Shown piece by piece: positions 33,501-36,939 of a stretch of DNA of 64,000 bases. The translations under genes were made by a program, and so were the position numbers. The notes under the pieces are model-generated. The model did no database searches. It worked only from the letters and a program-made list of their open reading frames with translations, and was not told the origin of the DNA. The DNA is from Fragum whitleyi (taxonomy: Eukaryota > Mollusca > Bivalvia > Cardiida > Cardiidae). The stretch is taken from positions 24,247,026 to 24,311,025 of the forward strand of contig OX411543.1 of assembly GCA_948146395.1 (NCBI GenBank). The letters are read 5' to 3'. How positions within the stretch are numbered: the first letter of the stretch is position 1; every line of letters starts with the position of its first letter.

Positions 33501-33958
33501 GCGGCTAATCCAACAAGACATGTCCCAGTCTCTTTCCAATACTTATTAAAGTCATCATGGTTTACAAGAGCATTGGCCTTATGAGCAATTGCTTCATTTC
33601 TAACCTTTTTCAGTCTAACAAGCAGAGCCCCTGCAGACCTTTCGCTAGATGGAACAGCTTTAGCATCCCAGTCACTATTTGGTGGCTGTACATTAGTCAG
33701 GTTGCGTATTAGTGTGAAAAGAAGGGAAATATCGAACTTTGAACCATCAGGATTTGCCTCGTTTAAAACTTTAACTTGCATATCATTCAAAACTTTTCTC
33801 TTCTCCAGACTCTTAATAAGAGGTTTTTTGGCATTTAAAAAGCTGCACATGTTATCACCAGCAGGAATATGCATCTTCAAAAATTGAAGCAATACCTCTG
33901 TACCTAGATCCACCACAATACTTATTAATTTGTAAAAGTTTGTTCTTTCTTCCGCCAT
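2845..33958 (-). CDS. Gene 1: HEPN (DZIP3-like) - Death-fold - trypsin-like peptidase protein, 10 exons
   Basis: Ten minus-strand exons join into one open frame of 811 codons plus stop: 33335-33958, 31433-31561, 25107-25266, 24408-24524, 20347-20429, 14339-14495, 12862-13023, 9455-9532, 7945-8181, 2845-3533. Every junction has AG acceptor and GT donor, and the phases agree (0,0,1,1,0,1,1,1,1). Predicted order: HEPN about 5-160, coiled coil about 185-250, low-complexity linker 252-330, Death fold about 332-420, linker with IGYGN 468-472, Ser/Pro/Gln-rich hinge, trypsin-like domain about 535-800 with H576, D630, S740. No signal peptide or membrane segment is evident, so a cytosolic protein is likely. 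Known: DZIP3-type HEPN and Death combinations are common in bivalve immune-like families. Inferred: an RNA-sensing or cell-death adaptor with a protease output. Missed small exons or alternative isoforms are possible; no transcript evidence was available. Confidence 0.82.
3673..4114. mobile_element. hAT-like MITE with 8 bp target duplication
   Basis: The ends TCATTCGGAACACCACTC and, inverted, TCATTTGGAACATCACTC are bounded on both sides by TAGATTGA (3665-3672 and 4115-4122). A large inner palindrome (TGAGAATGAAATTAAGAC...TTCAGCC) occurs. No transposase. It lies just upstream of the gene 1 last exon, within the intron. Confidence 0.72.
4180..4720 (+). repeat. Two tandem pearl-like units with microsatellite ends
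   Basis: A unit of about 230 bp occurs twice (GGTTATGTTTAAGCAGACAG and AAAACAACATGCCC in each). The second ends in the complementary pair TGCCCC...GGGGCAAAAAA. Confidence 0.55.
4786..5911 (+). repeat. Pearl-like element (GTGAGCTAAAAA family), core about 145 bp x 6
   Basis: Start: AACAAG, hairpin GGACCATGGTGGTCC, then GCTCACCTGAA. The core unit, recognisable by GTGTAAACAAGAAAATTGTC, repeats near 5088, 5229, 5371, 5517, 5664 and 5808. End: palindrome GAGCACGATGTGCTC followed by CAGGTGAGCTAAAAA, the complement of the start. Confidence 0.75.
6141..7526 (+). repeat. Pearl-like element (GTGAGCTAA family), core about 144 bp x 8
   Basis: Start ACAAGAGGGCCAAAGTGGCC then GCTCACCTGAA. Units marked by GTGTCTACAAGGTTTT recur every 143-146 bp from 6417 to 7432. 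End hairpin GAGCACTTCGTGCTC and CAGGTGAGCTAA. It lies in the last intron of gene 1. Confidence 0.75.
7556..7830 (+). repeat. 3'-truncated pearl-like element (GCTCCAC...GTGGAGC family)
   Basis: Starts ACTAGAAAGCCATGAATGGC and carries one core unit, but stops after GGATCATTCCAGTGAAATTT without a 3' end. Confidence 0.65.
7945..8181 (-). CDS. Gene 1 exon 9: N-terminal half of trypsin-like peptidase (catalytic His)
   Basis: This 237 bp exon, phase 1 to phase 1, has acceptor TTTTCTCTAG and donor GTATCAA. After a Ser/Thr-rich lead it contains GCIIITYGNRGTCFRVGDRY followed by VVTALHVV. The first beta strands, the G-x-CF turn and the TA-x-H box of chymotrypsin-fold peptidases are present, giving H576 as the catalytic histidine. 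An about 4.4 kb intron separates it from the Asp and Ser residues. Confidence 0.82.
8256..8457 (+). repeat. Short pearl-like element
   Basis: AAACAAGAGTTCC start with GCTCAGCTAAAT; end AAGCAGGTTGTGCTTAGG TGAGCTAAAAA. Only about 200 bp, with no tandem core. Confidence 0.6.
8460..9029 (+). repeat. Pearl-like element (GGGGGGTATAA family)
   Basis: Start ACTAGAACTGTCGCAGAGCAG, then TATACCCCCCACAAGC. Core of about 120 bp with TGACCTTGACCTTTGACCTA in tandem, then a GACAGACGGACGG run, ending TTTGTGGGGGGTATAA, the complement of the start. It abuts the previous element. Confidence 0.7.
9290..9425. repeat. Dispersed repeat fragment
   Basis: CAGCCCTGCATTCAGGAGGACAAAATAGTGCAAAC and GTGCATGTGCAAAAAGGCATAACATTTGC-type blocks recur near 1103-1135, 10740-10840, 34060-34165 and 48092-48190. 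Adjacent to gene 1 exon 8. Confidence 0.45.
9455..9532 (-). CDS. Gene 1 exon 8: Ser/Gln/Pro-rich hinge
   Basis: This 78 bp exon, phase 1 to phase 1, has acceptor TGTTACAG and donor GTGAGTT. The peptide (SLPSGTCSQQQALPPSASGS and a short tail) is flexible and low in hydrophobic residues. It separates the Death/linker part from the peptidase. It was found because the phase and frame require an exon between 12.9 and 8.2 kb and this is the only well-formed candidate I saw. Confidence 0.62.
10015..10150. repeat. Second copy of the 2074-2200 palindromic repeat
   Basis: Same AATACGTACTTAGTGTATTA start and TGTCGAGGCTCTGCC centre. Confidence 0.6.
10285..10570 (+). repeat. Pearl-like element (GGGGGCATAAAAA family), short
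   Basis: AACAAGAG, hairpin CTGTCACTGTAAGATGACA, ATGCCCCCGACA; then GGTCATCCAGGGGTCAAGG, a (GACGG)n run and the end TATCGGGGGCATAAAAA. Confidence 0.7.
11077..12257 (+). repeat. Pearl-like element (GCTCCAC...GTGGAGC family), full length
   Basis: Starts ACTAGAAAGCCATGAATGG with GTCGCTCCACAGG. About six core units of 165-190 bp are recognisable by GAGAAATGACCTCC and GGGTCACTCAAGGATCATTC. A GACGGACGGACGC run precedes the end GCCAGTGGAGCTAAAAA. Other copies: 14659, 21832, 28814, 61238. Confidence 0.75.
12320..12480. repeat. Fold-back repeat (second copy 58150-58325)
   Basis: Inverted arms ATTGTTTGTTTTTCGAGTAAG and CTTACACTGAAACAAACAAT surround GCTATATTTTCACTCGTGGC and its complement. A partial arm is at about 42768-42840. 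Confidence 0.62.
12607..12750 (+). repeat. Pearl-like 3' end fragment
   Basis: GATCATTCCAGTGAAGTTTG, a decayed microsatellite, then GCCAGTGGAGCTTA. Confidence 0.55.
12862..13023 (-). CDS. Gene 1 exon 7: linker with IGxxN core
   Basis: This 162 bp exon, phase 1 to phase 1, uses acceptor TTTTTGTAG and a consensus GTAAGT donor. A weaker in-phase GTAATT donor lies six bases earlier. It begins with a basic Lys/Pro-rich stretch (VKRMKPKPETAAQIKKIK) and ends with GVCGIGYGNMNPSN. It occupies the place of gene 2's last exon, which starts similarly (LRNCNPKPRPSPDTESQIQ) and also carries an IGxxN core. The IGxxN resembles the centre of an RHIM amyloid motif, but the flanking positions are weak. Confidence 0.72.
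13405..13735. repeat. Dispersed repeat with GTTTGACCCTTAAA and ACCCCCTATAAAACC ends
   Basis: Similar sequence occurs at 34430-34495 plus 35054-35300 and at 60600-60800. It holds a palindrome at 13565-13613 (GAAACAACATAAACAAT and its complement). Confidence 0.5.
14156..14319. mobile_element. TTAA-flanked fold-back MITE, copy 1
   Basis: TTAA at both ends (14156-14159, 14316-14319), arms AAGGTAGTGGACCCATAATA and a decayed complement, and centre GAAACCCCAGTC with its complement. Same family at 20172 and 28279. It ends 19 bp from the donor of gene 1 exon 6. TTAA duplication is typical of piggyBac and Kolobok type elements. Confidence 0.72.
14339..14495 (-). CDS. Gene 1 exon 6: C-terminal half of the Death fold
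   Basis: This 157 bp exon enters in phase 0 and leaves in phase 1. The peptide contains TLLLTMLRKWHEVVA, then DLLAAAFAGIRDNLTASKIL: the second conserved tryptophan helix and the last helix pair of a Death domain. It aligns without gaps to gene 2 exon 59058-59211 apart from a one-codon difference in length. A second TTAA-type fold-back element lies 19 bp from the donor. Confidence 0.82.
14659..15523 (+). repeat. Pearl-like element (GCTCCAC...GTGGAGC family)
   Basis: ACTAGAAAGCCATGAATGGC start, about four core units, ACGGATGGACGGACGG run, and the end GCCAGTGGAGCTAAAAA. Confidence 0.74.
15968..16355 (+). repeat. Pearl-like element, degenerate
   Basis: Core with GGTAATCATCATTTGAAA and CTTATCATTCAAAAGTTATG in tandem, GACGACAATAAAAACGAGG run, and the end TTTCCTCAGAAAACAGCTGAGC, shared with the 18961-19260 element. 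Confidence 0.5.
17385..17738 (+). pseudogene. Non-LTR retrotransposon, C-terminal RT region (5' part, before insertion)
   Basis: Open frame with SHNLEIEQGRHTNIPRNERL, then a C-x2-C-x9-H-x4-C knuckle (CKLC...H...C) and PKFSDLRQKYI, the usual end of bivalve LINE reverse-transcriptase proteins. It is cut at 17739 by a pearl-like insertion and resumes at 19389. 5' truncated. Confidence 0.72.
17739..19388 (+). repeat. Pearl-like element inserted in the LINE, core about 165-180 bp x 6
   Basis: AACAAGAG, perfect palindrome TTGTCCGCGGACAA, GTAGCTCGCCC. The core repeats GGTCAAGGTCAAATTGTCAAG and GAAAGCCTATCACC. The end, CCCGGGCGAGCTAAAAA, complements the start. Interrupted by the 18961-19260 element. 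Confidence 0.7.
18961..19260 (+). repeat. Short pearl-like element nested in the previous one
   Basis: AAGAGCACCGCCTACGGGTGC and GCTCGGCTGT at the start; ACGACGACAACGACGACGAC run; and the end AAAACAGCCGAGCTAAAAA complementary to GCTCGGCTGT. Host element sequence continues on both sides. Confidence 0.68.
19389..19684 (+). pseudogene. Non-LTR retrotransposon, 3' part with pentanucleotide tail
   Basis: Continues the LINE frame (YYYTWPTNQKFTNLLTNQSI) to a stop, followed by 3' UTR and a (TATTG)n tail at about 19661-19684. Confidence 0.65.
19967..20040. repeat. Hairpin
   Basis: AATTTGAGATGAATTTCCCC TAAACAAT and a complementary ATTGTTTAGAGGAAATTCACCTCAAATT, arms about 28 bp. Confidence 0.55.
20172..20335. 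mobile_element. TTAA-flanked fold-back MITE, copy 2
   Basis: TTAA at 20172-20175 and 20332-20335, end arms GGGCCCATAATAGTT and AACTATTATGGGTCC. It ends 11 bp from the donor of gene 1 exon 5. Confidence 0.74.
20347..20429 (-). CDS. Gene 1 exon 5: core of the Death fold (W...LG motif)
   Basis: This 83 bp exon (phase 1 in, phase 0 out) encodes SDWEIFAIYLGYKQQQIDIL and a short tail. It shows the Death-domain signature of a tryptophan, a short hydrophobic helix and LG, followed by a helix of charged and hydrophobic residues. Donor GTAAGGG; acceptor TTTATAG. A TTAA-flanked fold-back element ends only 11 bp from the donor. Confidence 0.82.
20695..20962 (+). repeat. SINE body with an internal tandem duplication
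   Basis: The CTATGTGAGATAGCAGCTGA to CTTCAGCCGCC block (about 100 bp) occurs twice in a row, followed by AAAACCCCATTCAATCAATC, the SINE tail. The tRNA-like head is missing. Confidence 0.65.
21060..21310 (+). repeat. Pearl-like 3' fragment
   Basis: TTGACCTTAATCTTGTCAGG, TTTGCAGACAGACAGATGG and ATATGCCCCCAATCTATC, without a clean end. Confidence 0.45.
21531..21831 (+). mobile_element. TACAGT-ended MITE, left part (split)
   Basis: TACAGTAAAACTTGTGTTAAG start and a CCCATTAGAATCGTCTTATT inner palindrome, like 24690-25038. The right end resumes at 22857 after a pearl-like insertion. Confidence 0.62.
21832..22856 (+). repeat. Pearl-like element (GCTCCAC...GTGGAGC family) inserted in a MITE
   Basis: ACTAGAAAGCCATTGATGGC start, about five core units, ACGCACGCACGCACGCATGG microsatellite, end GCCAGTGGAACTGAAAA. 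Confidence 0.72.
22857..22904 (+). mobile_element. TACAGT-ended MITE, right part
   Basis: TTGGTCGCTTAATAGACGTG and GCTCGAGCAATATTGACTGTA match the right end of the 24690-25038 copy. Confidence 0.62.
23270..23445 (-). repeat. tRNA-derived SINE (second family)
   Basis: On the minus strand the head has a box A-like TAGTGGTTGATGC and a box B-like GGTTCAAGACC, then a body with CACTTTAGCCAGCCCCAG and GGGTAGCAGTGGGTAATACC. Not a functional tRNA, as the arms do not close. Confidence 0.62.
23735..23830. repeat. Dispersed repeat (GTTAACGCC family)
   Basis: TTTGCAGAGACCCAAACAATG and GCCCTTGGGCGTTAAAGCAT resemble 47700-47830 and 57935-58060. Confidence 0.45.
24408..24524 (-). CDS. Gene 1 exon 4: lead-in and helix 1 of the Death fold
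   Basis: This 117 bp exon, phase 1 to phase 1, has acceptor ATTTTCAG and donor GTAATAT. The end, SNPNAFTDDEIKEYSEELG, is the usual first helix of a Death domain. The matching exon of gene 2 (63802-63918) has the same length, phase and ending (TNPTALNDTEILEISRKIG), which supports both predictions. Confidence 0.8.
   Translation of the reverse strand, partial: SCVMVICMQKALIPLMVRPHIATLMLLLMMRSKNILKN
24554..24645 (+). repeat. Pearl-like 5' fragment
   Basis: AACAAGAGCACCGCCTGCAG with an ATGCTTAACATCTGCTGATG hairpin; same type as the start at 18961. It begins 30 bp upstream of gene 1 exon 4. Confidence 0.5.
24690..25038. mobile_element. TACAGT-ended MITE, complete copy (349 bp)
   Basis: TACAGT start and ACTGTA end with TA at both edges, arms AAGCGACCACTTAAGGGACC and complement-like GGTCGCTTAATA, and an inner perfect palindrome (CATTAGAATCGTC and complement). 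TA duplication and ends suggest a Tc1/mariner-type non-autonomous element. Other copies at 21531/22857, 27348 and 59270. Confidence 0.68.
25107..25266 (-). CDS. Gene 1 exon 3: low-complexity Ser/Thr/Gly linker
   Basis: This 160 bp exon has acceptor TTTTTAG and donor GTAAGT. It encodes residues 252-304 plus one base (phase 1 exit). The first half is a flexible Ser/Thr/Ala/Gly-rich stretch; the second half (EHSMVEAEINNMKSYIYNC) may be helical. I recognise no domain. Confidence 0.72.
25682..25880 (+). repeat. Pearl-like 5' fragment
   Basis: AACAAGAGCTGTCACAAGACAGC with its hairpin; no 3' end found. Confidence 0.45.
26100..26848. other. AT-rich intron sequence, nothing firmly recognised
   Basis: Contains GGTCAAGGTC remnants of a pearl-like core near 26105 and an inverted pair around 26325-26370 (TACGATGAAAGCGAGGC, TACGATGAAAGTGAGGC direct repeats). 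No coding signal. Confidence 0.4.
26849..26998. mobile_element. TTAA-flanked fold-back element, 150 bp
   Basis: TTAACATTATC and GATAATGTTAA ends; nearly the whole length folds back, with almost perfect 30 bp inner arms beginning GTACCCTGCAGAACCAGTC around a 15 nt loop. Confidence 0.7.
27050..27340 (+). repeat. Pearl-like core remnant
   Basis: AAAGTTCAAGGTCTGAAGTTC, GAATGTCTATCACT and GTATATATGAAACTGTGATC match the 18 kb element core; no ends present. Confidence 0.45.
27348..27931. mobile_element. TACAGT-ended MITE with a nested TTAA element
   Basis: TACAGTAAAACCTGTATTTAG start, inner CATTAGAATTGTCTTATTG-type palindrome, degenerate right end near 27931. The stretch 27440-27686 is a separate insertion. 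Confidence 0.5.
27440..27686. mobile_element. TTAA-flanked element, AACCCTTGTCATGCTGAA ends
   Basis: TTAA at 27440-27443 and 27683-27686; inverted ends CCCTTGTCATGCTGAA and TTCAGCATGACAAGGG. Related half-copies at 9558-9650, 20545-20650 and 58870-58975. Confidence 0.65.
28279..28443. mobile_element. TTAA-flanked fold-back MITE, copy 3
   Basis: TTAA at 28279-28282 and 28440-28443; AGGTAGTGGACCCATAATAG and the complementary right arm; centre CTAATGAATATCATTAG. Confidence 0.74.
28814..30020 (+). repeat. Pearl-like element (GCTCCAC...GTGGAGC family), full length
   Basis: ACTAGAAAGCCATGAATGGC start, about six core units, ACGGACGCACGGACGG run and the end GCCAGTGGAGCTAAAAA. The flanks ATTAATCTTAAG and ATTAATCGTAAG are near-duplicates. 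Confidence 0.75.
30210..31325 (+). repeat. Pearl-like element (GGCCGCGTATAAAAA family), core about 163 bp
   Basis: AAACAAGAGTGCCATCTTC and ATACGCCGCC at the start; GACCAAGTTTCA and CTTAGGAGGAGTTGCG units, the last three nearly identical; a GGACGGATGGACGGACGG run; the end ATACGTCCGCC...GGCCGCGTATAAAAA. Confidence 0.72.
31433..31561 (-). CDS. Gene 1 exon 2: coiled-coil segment
   Basis: This 129 bp exon is flanked by TTTTTGTAG and GTGAGAA and adds 43 residues in phase 0. The peptide has regularly spaced hydrophobic residues (LKSMRKSLDLIHDQVKSL) typical of a short coiled coil, continuing the helix at the end of the HEPN exon. It probably mediates oligomerisation. Its length divides by three, so skipping it would keep the frame. 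Confidence 0.75.
31695..31785. repeat. Long hairpin
   Basis: TCAAGGGTTCAGTGCAAGAC TGTAC and the complementary GTACAGTCTAGCACTGAACCCTCGA, with GTATATACA-rich centre. Confidence 0.6.
31940..32960 (+). repeat. Degenerate pearl-like mosaic
   Basis: Start-like ACTAGATGGTTGTCTTAGGACAAC; then GTAGCTCACTCAAACTGCTG and GGTCAAGGTC... GACCTTGGTCTCTGG units like those of 17739-19388, but no clean 3' end. Confidence 0.5.
33335..33958 (-). CDS. Gene 1 exon 1 (coding): DZIP3-like HEPN domain
   Basis: This 624 bp exon opens at ATG 33958 in a good context (AAAAATGG) and ends phase 0 at a GTAACT donor after ITNK. It encodes residues 1-208. The pattern LLFTLIRNLTNVQPP, a conserved SDWDA, then RLKKVRNEAIAH matches the DZIP3/hRUL138-like HEPN family: an all-alpha domain whose Rx4-6H motif here is R120...H126 with N121 in the usual second place. 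The RNase-type residues are intact, so RNA binding or cleavage is possible. Many DZIP3-type HEPN domains are thought to bind RNA or act as interaction modules, so catalysis is unproved. The last 25 residues are heptad-like and lead into the coiled coil of the next exon. An AG acceptor just upstream at 33988-33989 suggests a 29 nt leader on this exon and an upstream non-coding exon. Confidence 0.88.
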
Positions 33959-33987
33959 TTTTATGTTGAAAATCCTTCAGATATTGT
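33959..33987 (-). other. Likely 5' UTR part of gene 1 exon 1
   Basis: A strong polypyrimidine tract plus CAG (minus strand CTGTTTCTTTTTCAG) ends at 33988. The 29 nt between it and the ATG contain no other ATG. This implies splicing from a non-coding first exon further upstream, which I could not fix; a candidate lies near 36.63-36.70 kb. Confidence 0.5.
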
Positions 33988-34059
33988 CTGAAAAAGAAAC
34001 AGAGCTCAATACAGTGGGATGGATAACCAGTCTCTACAGAAAGACAAAATGGTTCAAAC

Positions 34060-34170
34060 TGATTGCAAATTGTACCATGCTTTGTATGCAAGGGCACATG
34101 CAAAGCAGGGTATAATTTGGGAACCGTTAACTGTTTGCACCATTTCGTCACCCTGAATGCAGGGCTGCCC
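34060..34170. repeat. Dispersed hairpin repeat
   Basis: GCAAATTGTACCATGC...GCACATGCAAAGCAGGGTA; relatives at 9290, 10740 and 48092. Located just upstream of gene 1. Confidence 0.5.
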
Positions 34171-34429
34171 CAATAGTAGGTACCCAAGAAAATAATGGTT
34201 CAGGCAAAATATGGGTTCATTTCATGAAAGTCAGGCCAAAAAAAAGAGTATTTAATTACATGAATGCAATCTATTCCCAAAATTTCTGATTTTTGATAAT
34301 CTGTCATTATTGATTGTCTATTTAAATGAAAATTATAAAGCACTATGATATCATATAAATTTAATATTTATCTTTAAAGTTTCTAAATTTGTCAACTTTT
34401 TACTTACTTGAATTTAATTGACTGCAGGG

Positions 34430-35300
34430 CTCATGTTTGACCCTTAACCATTTTGAATCTTCAAAATTTCTCTAATGGGGGTCATATTGACCCCCTTAAA
34501 GCTGCTCTTTCACAGATTTTCATTGAAAAAAATGAAAACTTGTTCTAAGATATGGAAATGTGTGTATTTTTAGATGATTAAGAATAACCCAAGGGCAATT
34601 GGCACTAAAAACATCATATTTCGATAATTTTGTTACTTATTTTTTCGAAGCGACTAGATCAGTAAGGGATCCAGTCTATTAATTTCCAGTCTATAAATTT
34701 CAAAATTGTTCTTTTCCGTGAATAATCTTTTATTTTTGCTGGAATTGATATGAACTTTACGGCTGTCAATTACTTTTACCTTCATATTTGATTGAATAAG
34801 ACAAACACGTGGAATGCACATGCATAAATAGTTGGCTCGAAATCGAATAATTAATTTTAAGGCGTTAGTAGTTGCTTTATTTTTCATGGATAAATTTCGC
34901 TAAATTCAGGGATATCGGCCCTTCTTTCCACGCATTGCCAGATTGAATCTTATTATTTTAAAGGCTTCAACATGATTAGATCGTTATTTCCGATTGATTT
35001 TACGAAAAATGTCAAAAGTCACATTTTCCAAATCTGTGAAAGAGCAGCTTTAAGAGAAATTTCTAAGGTCAAAACTTTTTTTTCACTCAGAATTTTCAAT
35101 AATGTAATTCATATACAACCCAAAATTTTATAATCAATTGTTACATAATATCTTTGCAAGAAATTGTCTAATGATATTCAAACCTGCTAAATTCTACTCA
35201 GCATCTCCTCTTTTAGTTTCTTTGACCCCTGCAAGATCAGTTTTGATCCCCAGAATTTCATGTTTAAGGAGTAAATGACCCCTCGATTTCAAACACTAGC
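34430..35300. repeat. Dispersed GACCCC-rich repeat split by a TTAA element
   Basis: TGTTTGACCCTTAACC...CATATTGACCCCC on the left and AGAAATTTCTAAGGTC...TGACCCCTCGATTTC on the right correspond to 13405-13735; the middle is the insertion 34496-35053. Confidence 0.55.
34496..35053. mobile_element. TTAA-flanked element with 20 bp inverted ends
   Basis: TTAA at 34496-34499 and 35050-35053; ends AGCTGCTCTTTCACAGATTT and its exact complement. About 550 bp, no transposase; piggyBac/Kolobok-like non-autonomous element by target site. Confidence 0.74.
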
Positions 35301-35629
35301 ATAAGCTGTGTACGTAAGAAGTTTACAAATACAGAAACTTAAAGAATAATGCTGTTTGACTGGTCCTGACTGTCGACTATCATAAAAGCCGACAGGTGGT
35401 CACCAAAGAACAGTCACAAGGGATTAGCTTTTCAAAATTTGATGACTTATGCACACCTTGCACTTCTGATTGGCTTTGTAAACAATATGTAAGGAGGGGG
35501 CAGAGTTTACGGGGCAGAGTTTTTCAATGAGCAGATTTGACTGGCAACTATATTGATGCCATTGCCTGTTAATCTACCATATTTTTGGAAGGGTCAGTCT
35601 AATAATTGTATGTAGGGCAGTATGAATTC

Positions 35630-36310
35630 TGTGTATGAATTCCAAGGATCATACCAGTGAATTTGGTTGATATCCATCAGTTACATTCTAAGAAAATGAT
35701 TTTCAAAGATTACTCTATATAACATATAGAGAAATGACTTCTGTCCATTAAATACATATTTTTCATCGGATCACAATAATTTTTGACAGACTGATAAAGG
35801 GTCACTCAAGGATGAAGGATCATTCCATTAAAATGTGGTTGATATCCATGAATTACATTCTGAGAAAATTATTTTCAAAGTATCCACTATATAATAGATA
35901 GAAAAGGTGACCTCCGCCCATAAAATACATATTTTTCATTTGATCACAATATTTTTTATTGACTGATAAAGGGTCACCCAAGGATCATTCATGTAAAATT
36001 TAATTGATATTGATCCATTAGAATCTGAGAAAACTCACTTTTTACCATACTTGGAAATTAGCCAGGCCCATCAAATCCATGTTTTTCATTGGATCAAAAT
36101 TTCTTGAACAATTTTGAAAAGGGTCACCCAAGGATCATTCCTGAGAAGTTTGGTTGAAATTCATCCATTATTTTCTCAGGAGAAGATTTTTAAAGAAAAA
36201 GTTTCTGATTGGACGCACTGACACACAGACAGACAGACGTAAAAACACACGATGGGCATAATGTCATGACAATAGCCCCAGTGGCCTTTGGCCAGTGGAG
36301 CTTAAAAAAA
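35630..36310 (+). repeat. Pearl-like element (GCTCCAC...GTGGAGC family), 5'-truncated
   Basis: Three core units with GGGTCACTCAAGGATGAAGG, a decayed microsatellite, and GCCAGTGGAGCTTAAAAAA. Confidence 0.7.
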
Positions 36311-36627
36311 ACCCACTCAAACGCACACACAAAAAATCAAAGAAACAAGCTTTTCAAAGAGTTATACTACCCATTCAATGACCCCAAACCAAGGATAACA
36401 TGATAAAGGGATAACTCGTTCCATCGTGGTCATAGGGCCAAGTTGACTGGTCTTCATCAAAATGTTGCATTTTTCTTGAGAAAATGCTGATAATTCCTTG
36501 AAAGGGTGTATAAAAAAATCAAACAAAGAATTAATACGAAAAAAAGTAACACAGAGCGCCCAAAGGGCTTTTCCTGCTTCTAGATAACGCATGTAAAAAT
36601 ATTGAAATGAGAGAGAGGAGTATATAC

Positions 36628-36696
36628 CTTCAAAGTTTTTTGTTGTTTTTGTAATGGCGGCATACATGGAGAATGAGTCTCGCGAGATTTCGCCAT
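36628..36696 (-). other. Possible first exon upstream of gene 1 (weak)
   Basis: On the minus strand an ATG at 36696 opens 23 codons (MAKSRETHSPCMPPLQKQQK and three more) ending exactly at an AAG|GTATAT donor. Spliced to the acceptor at 33988 it would run into a stop before the HEPN ATG, so it would act as 5' UTR with a short upstream frame, not as coding sequence. This is speculative. Confidence 0.15.
36654..36696. promoter_or_regulatory. Candidate bidirectional promoter core: TCTCGCGAGA between two ATGGCG motifs
   Basis: The palindrome TCTCGCGAGA (36678-36687) sits between ATGGCGGC on the plus strand (36654) and ATGGCG on the minus strand (36696). In vertebrates TCTCGCGAGA marks housekeeping promoters and AATGGCGGC is a YY1-type site. 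Three CpGs in a few bases stand out in this CpG-poor, AT-rich sequence. It lies 2.7 kb upstream of the gene 1 HEPN exon. Confidence 0.3.
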
Positions 36697-36939
36697 TTGG
36701 TTTTATTATTTATTTACTTTTTTCTATAATTTTATTTCTGTCTATCTTTATCAATATTTAGATTATAACGAACGAAAAATAATCTAAAGACTCACACCGT
36801 GATCCCCCCTTTACAAAAAAATAAAAAAGATAAAAAAATAGAATATAAGAAGAGGATGAATATTGTATATTAATTTAATTTCTTCTTAGCTATTATTAAA
36901 ATGGCTGTGACTGAGGAAATCAATCTAGAAATAAATGAG

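Noticed and set aside
34654..34887. 77-codon minus-strand open frame
   Set aside because: It lies wholly inside the TTAA-flanked element 34496-35053 and shows no domain.
36362..36667. 101-codon minus-strand frame starting MYAAITKTTKNF
   Set aside because: It crosses a good GTATAT donor at 36627 and continues into repeat-like sequence; composition is not protein-like after the first codons.
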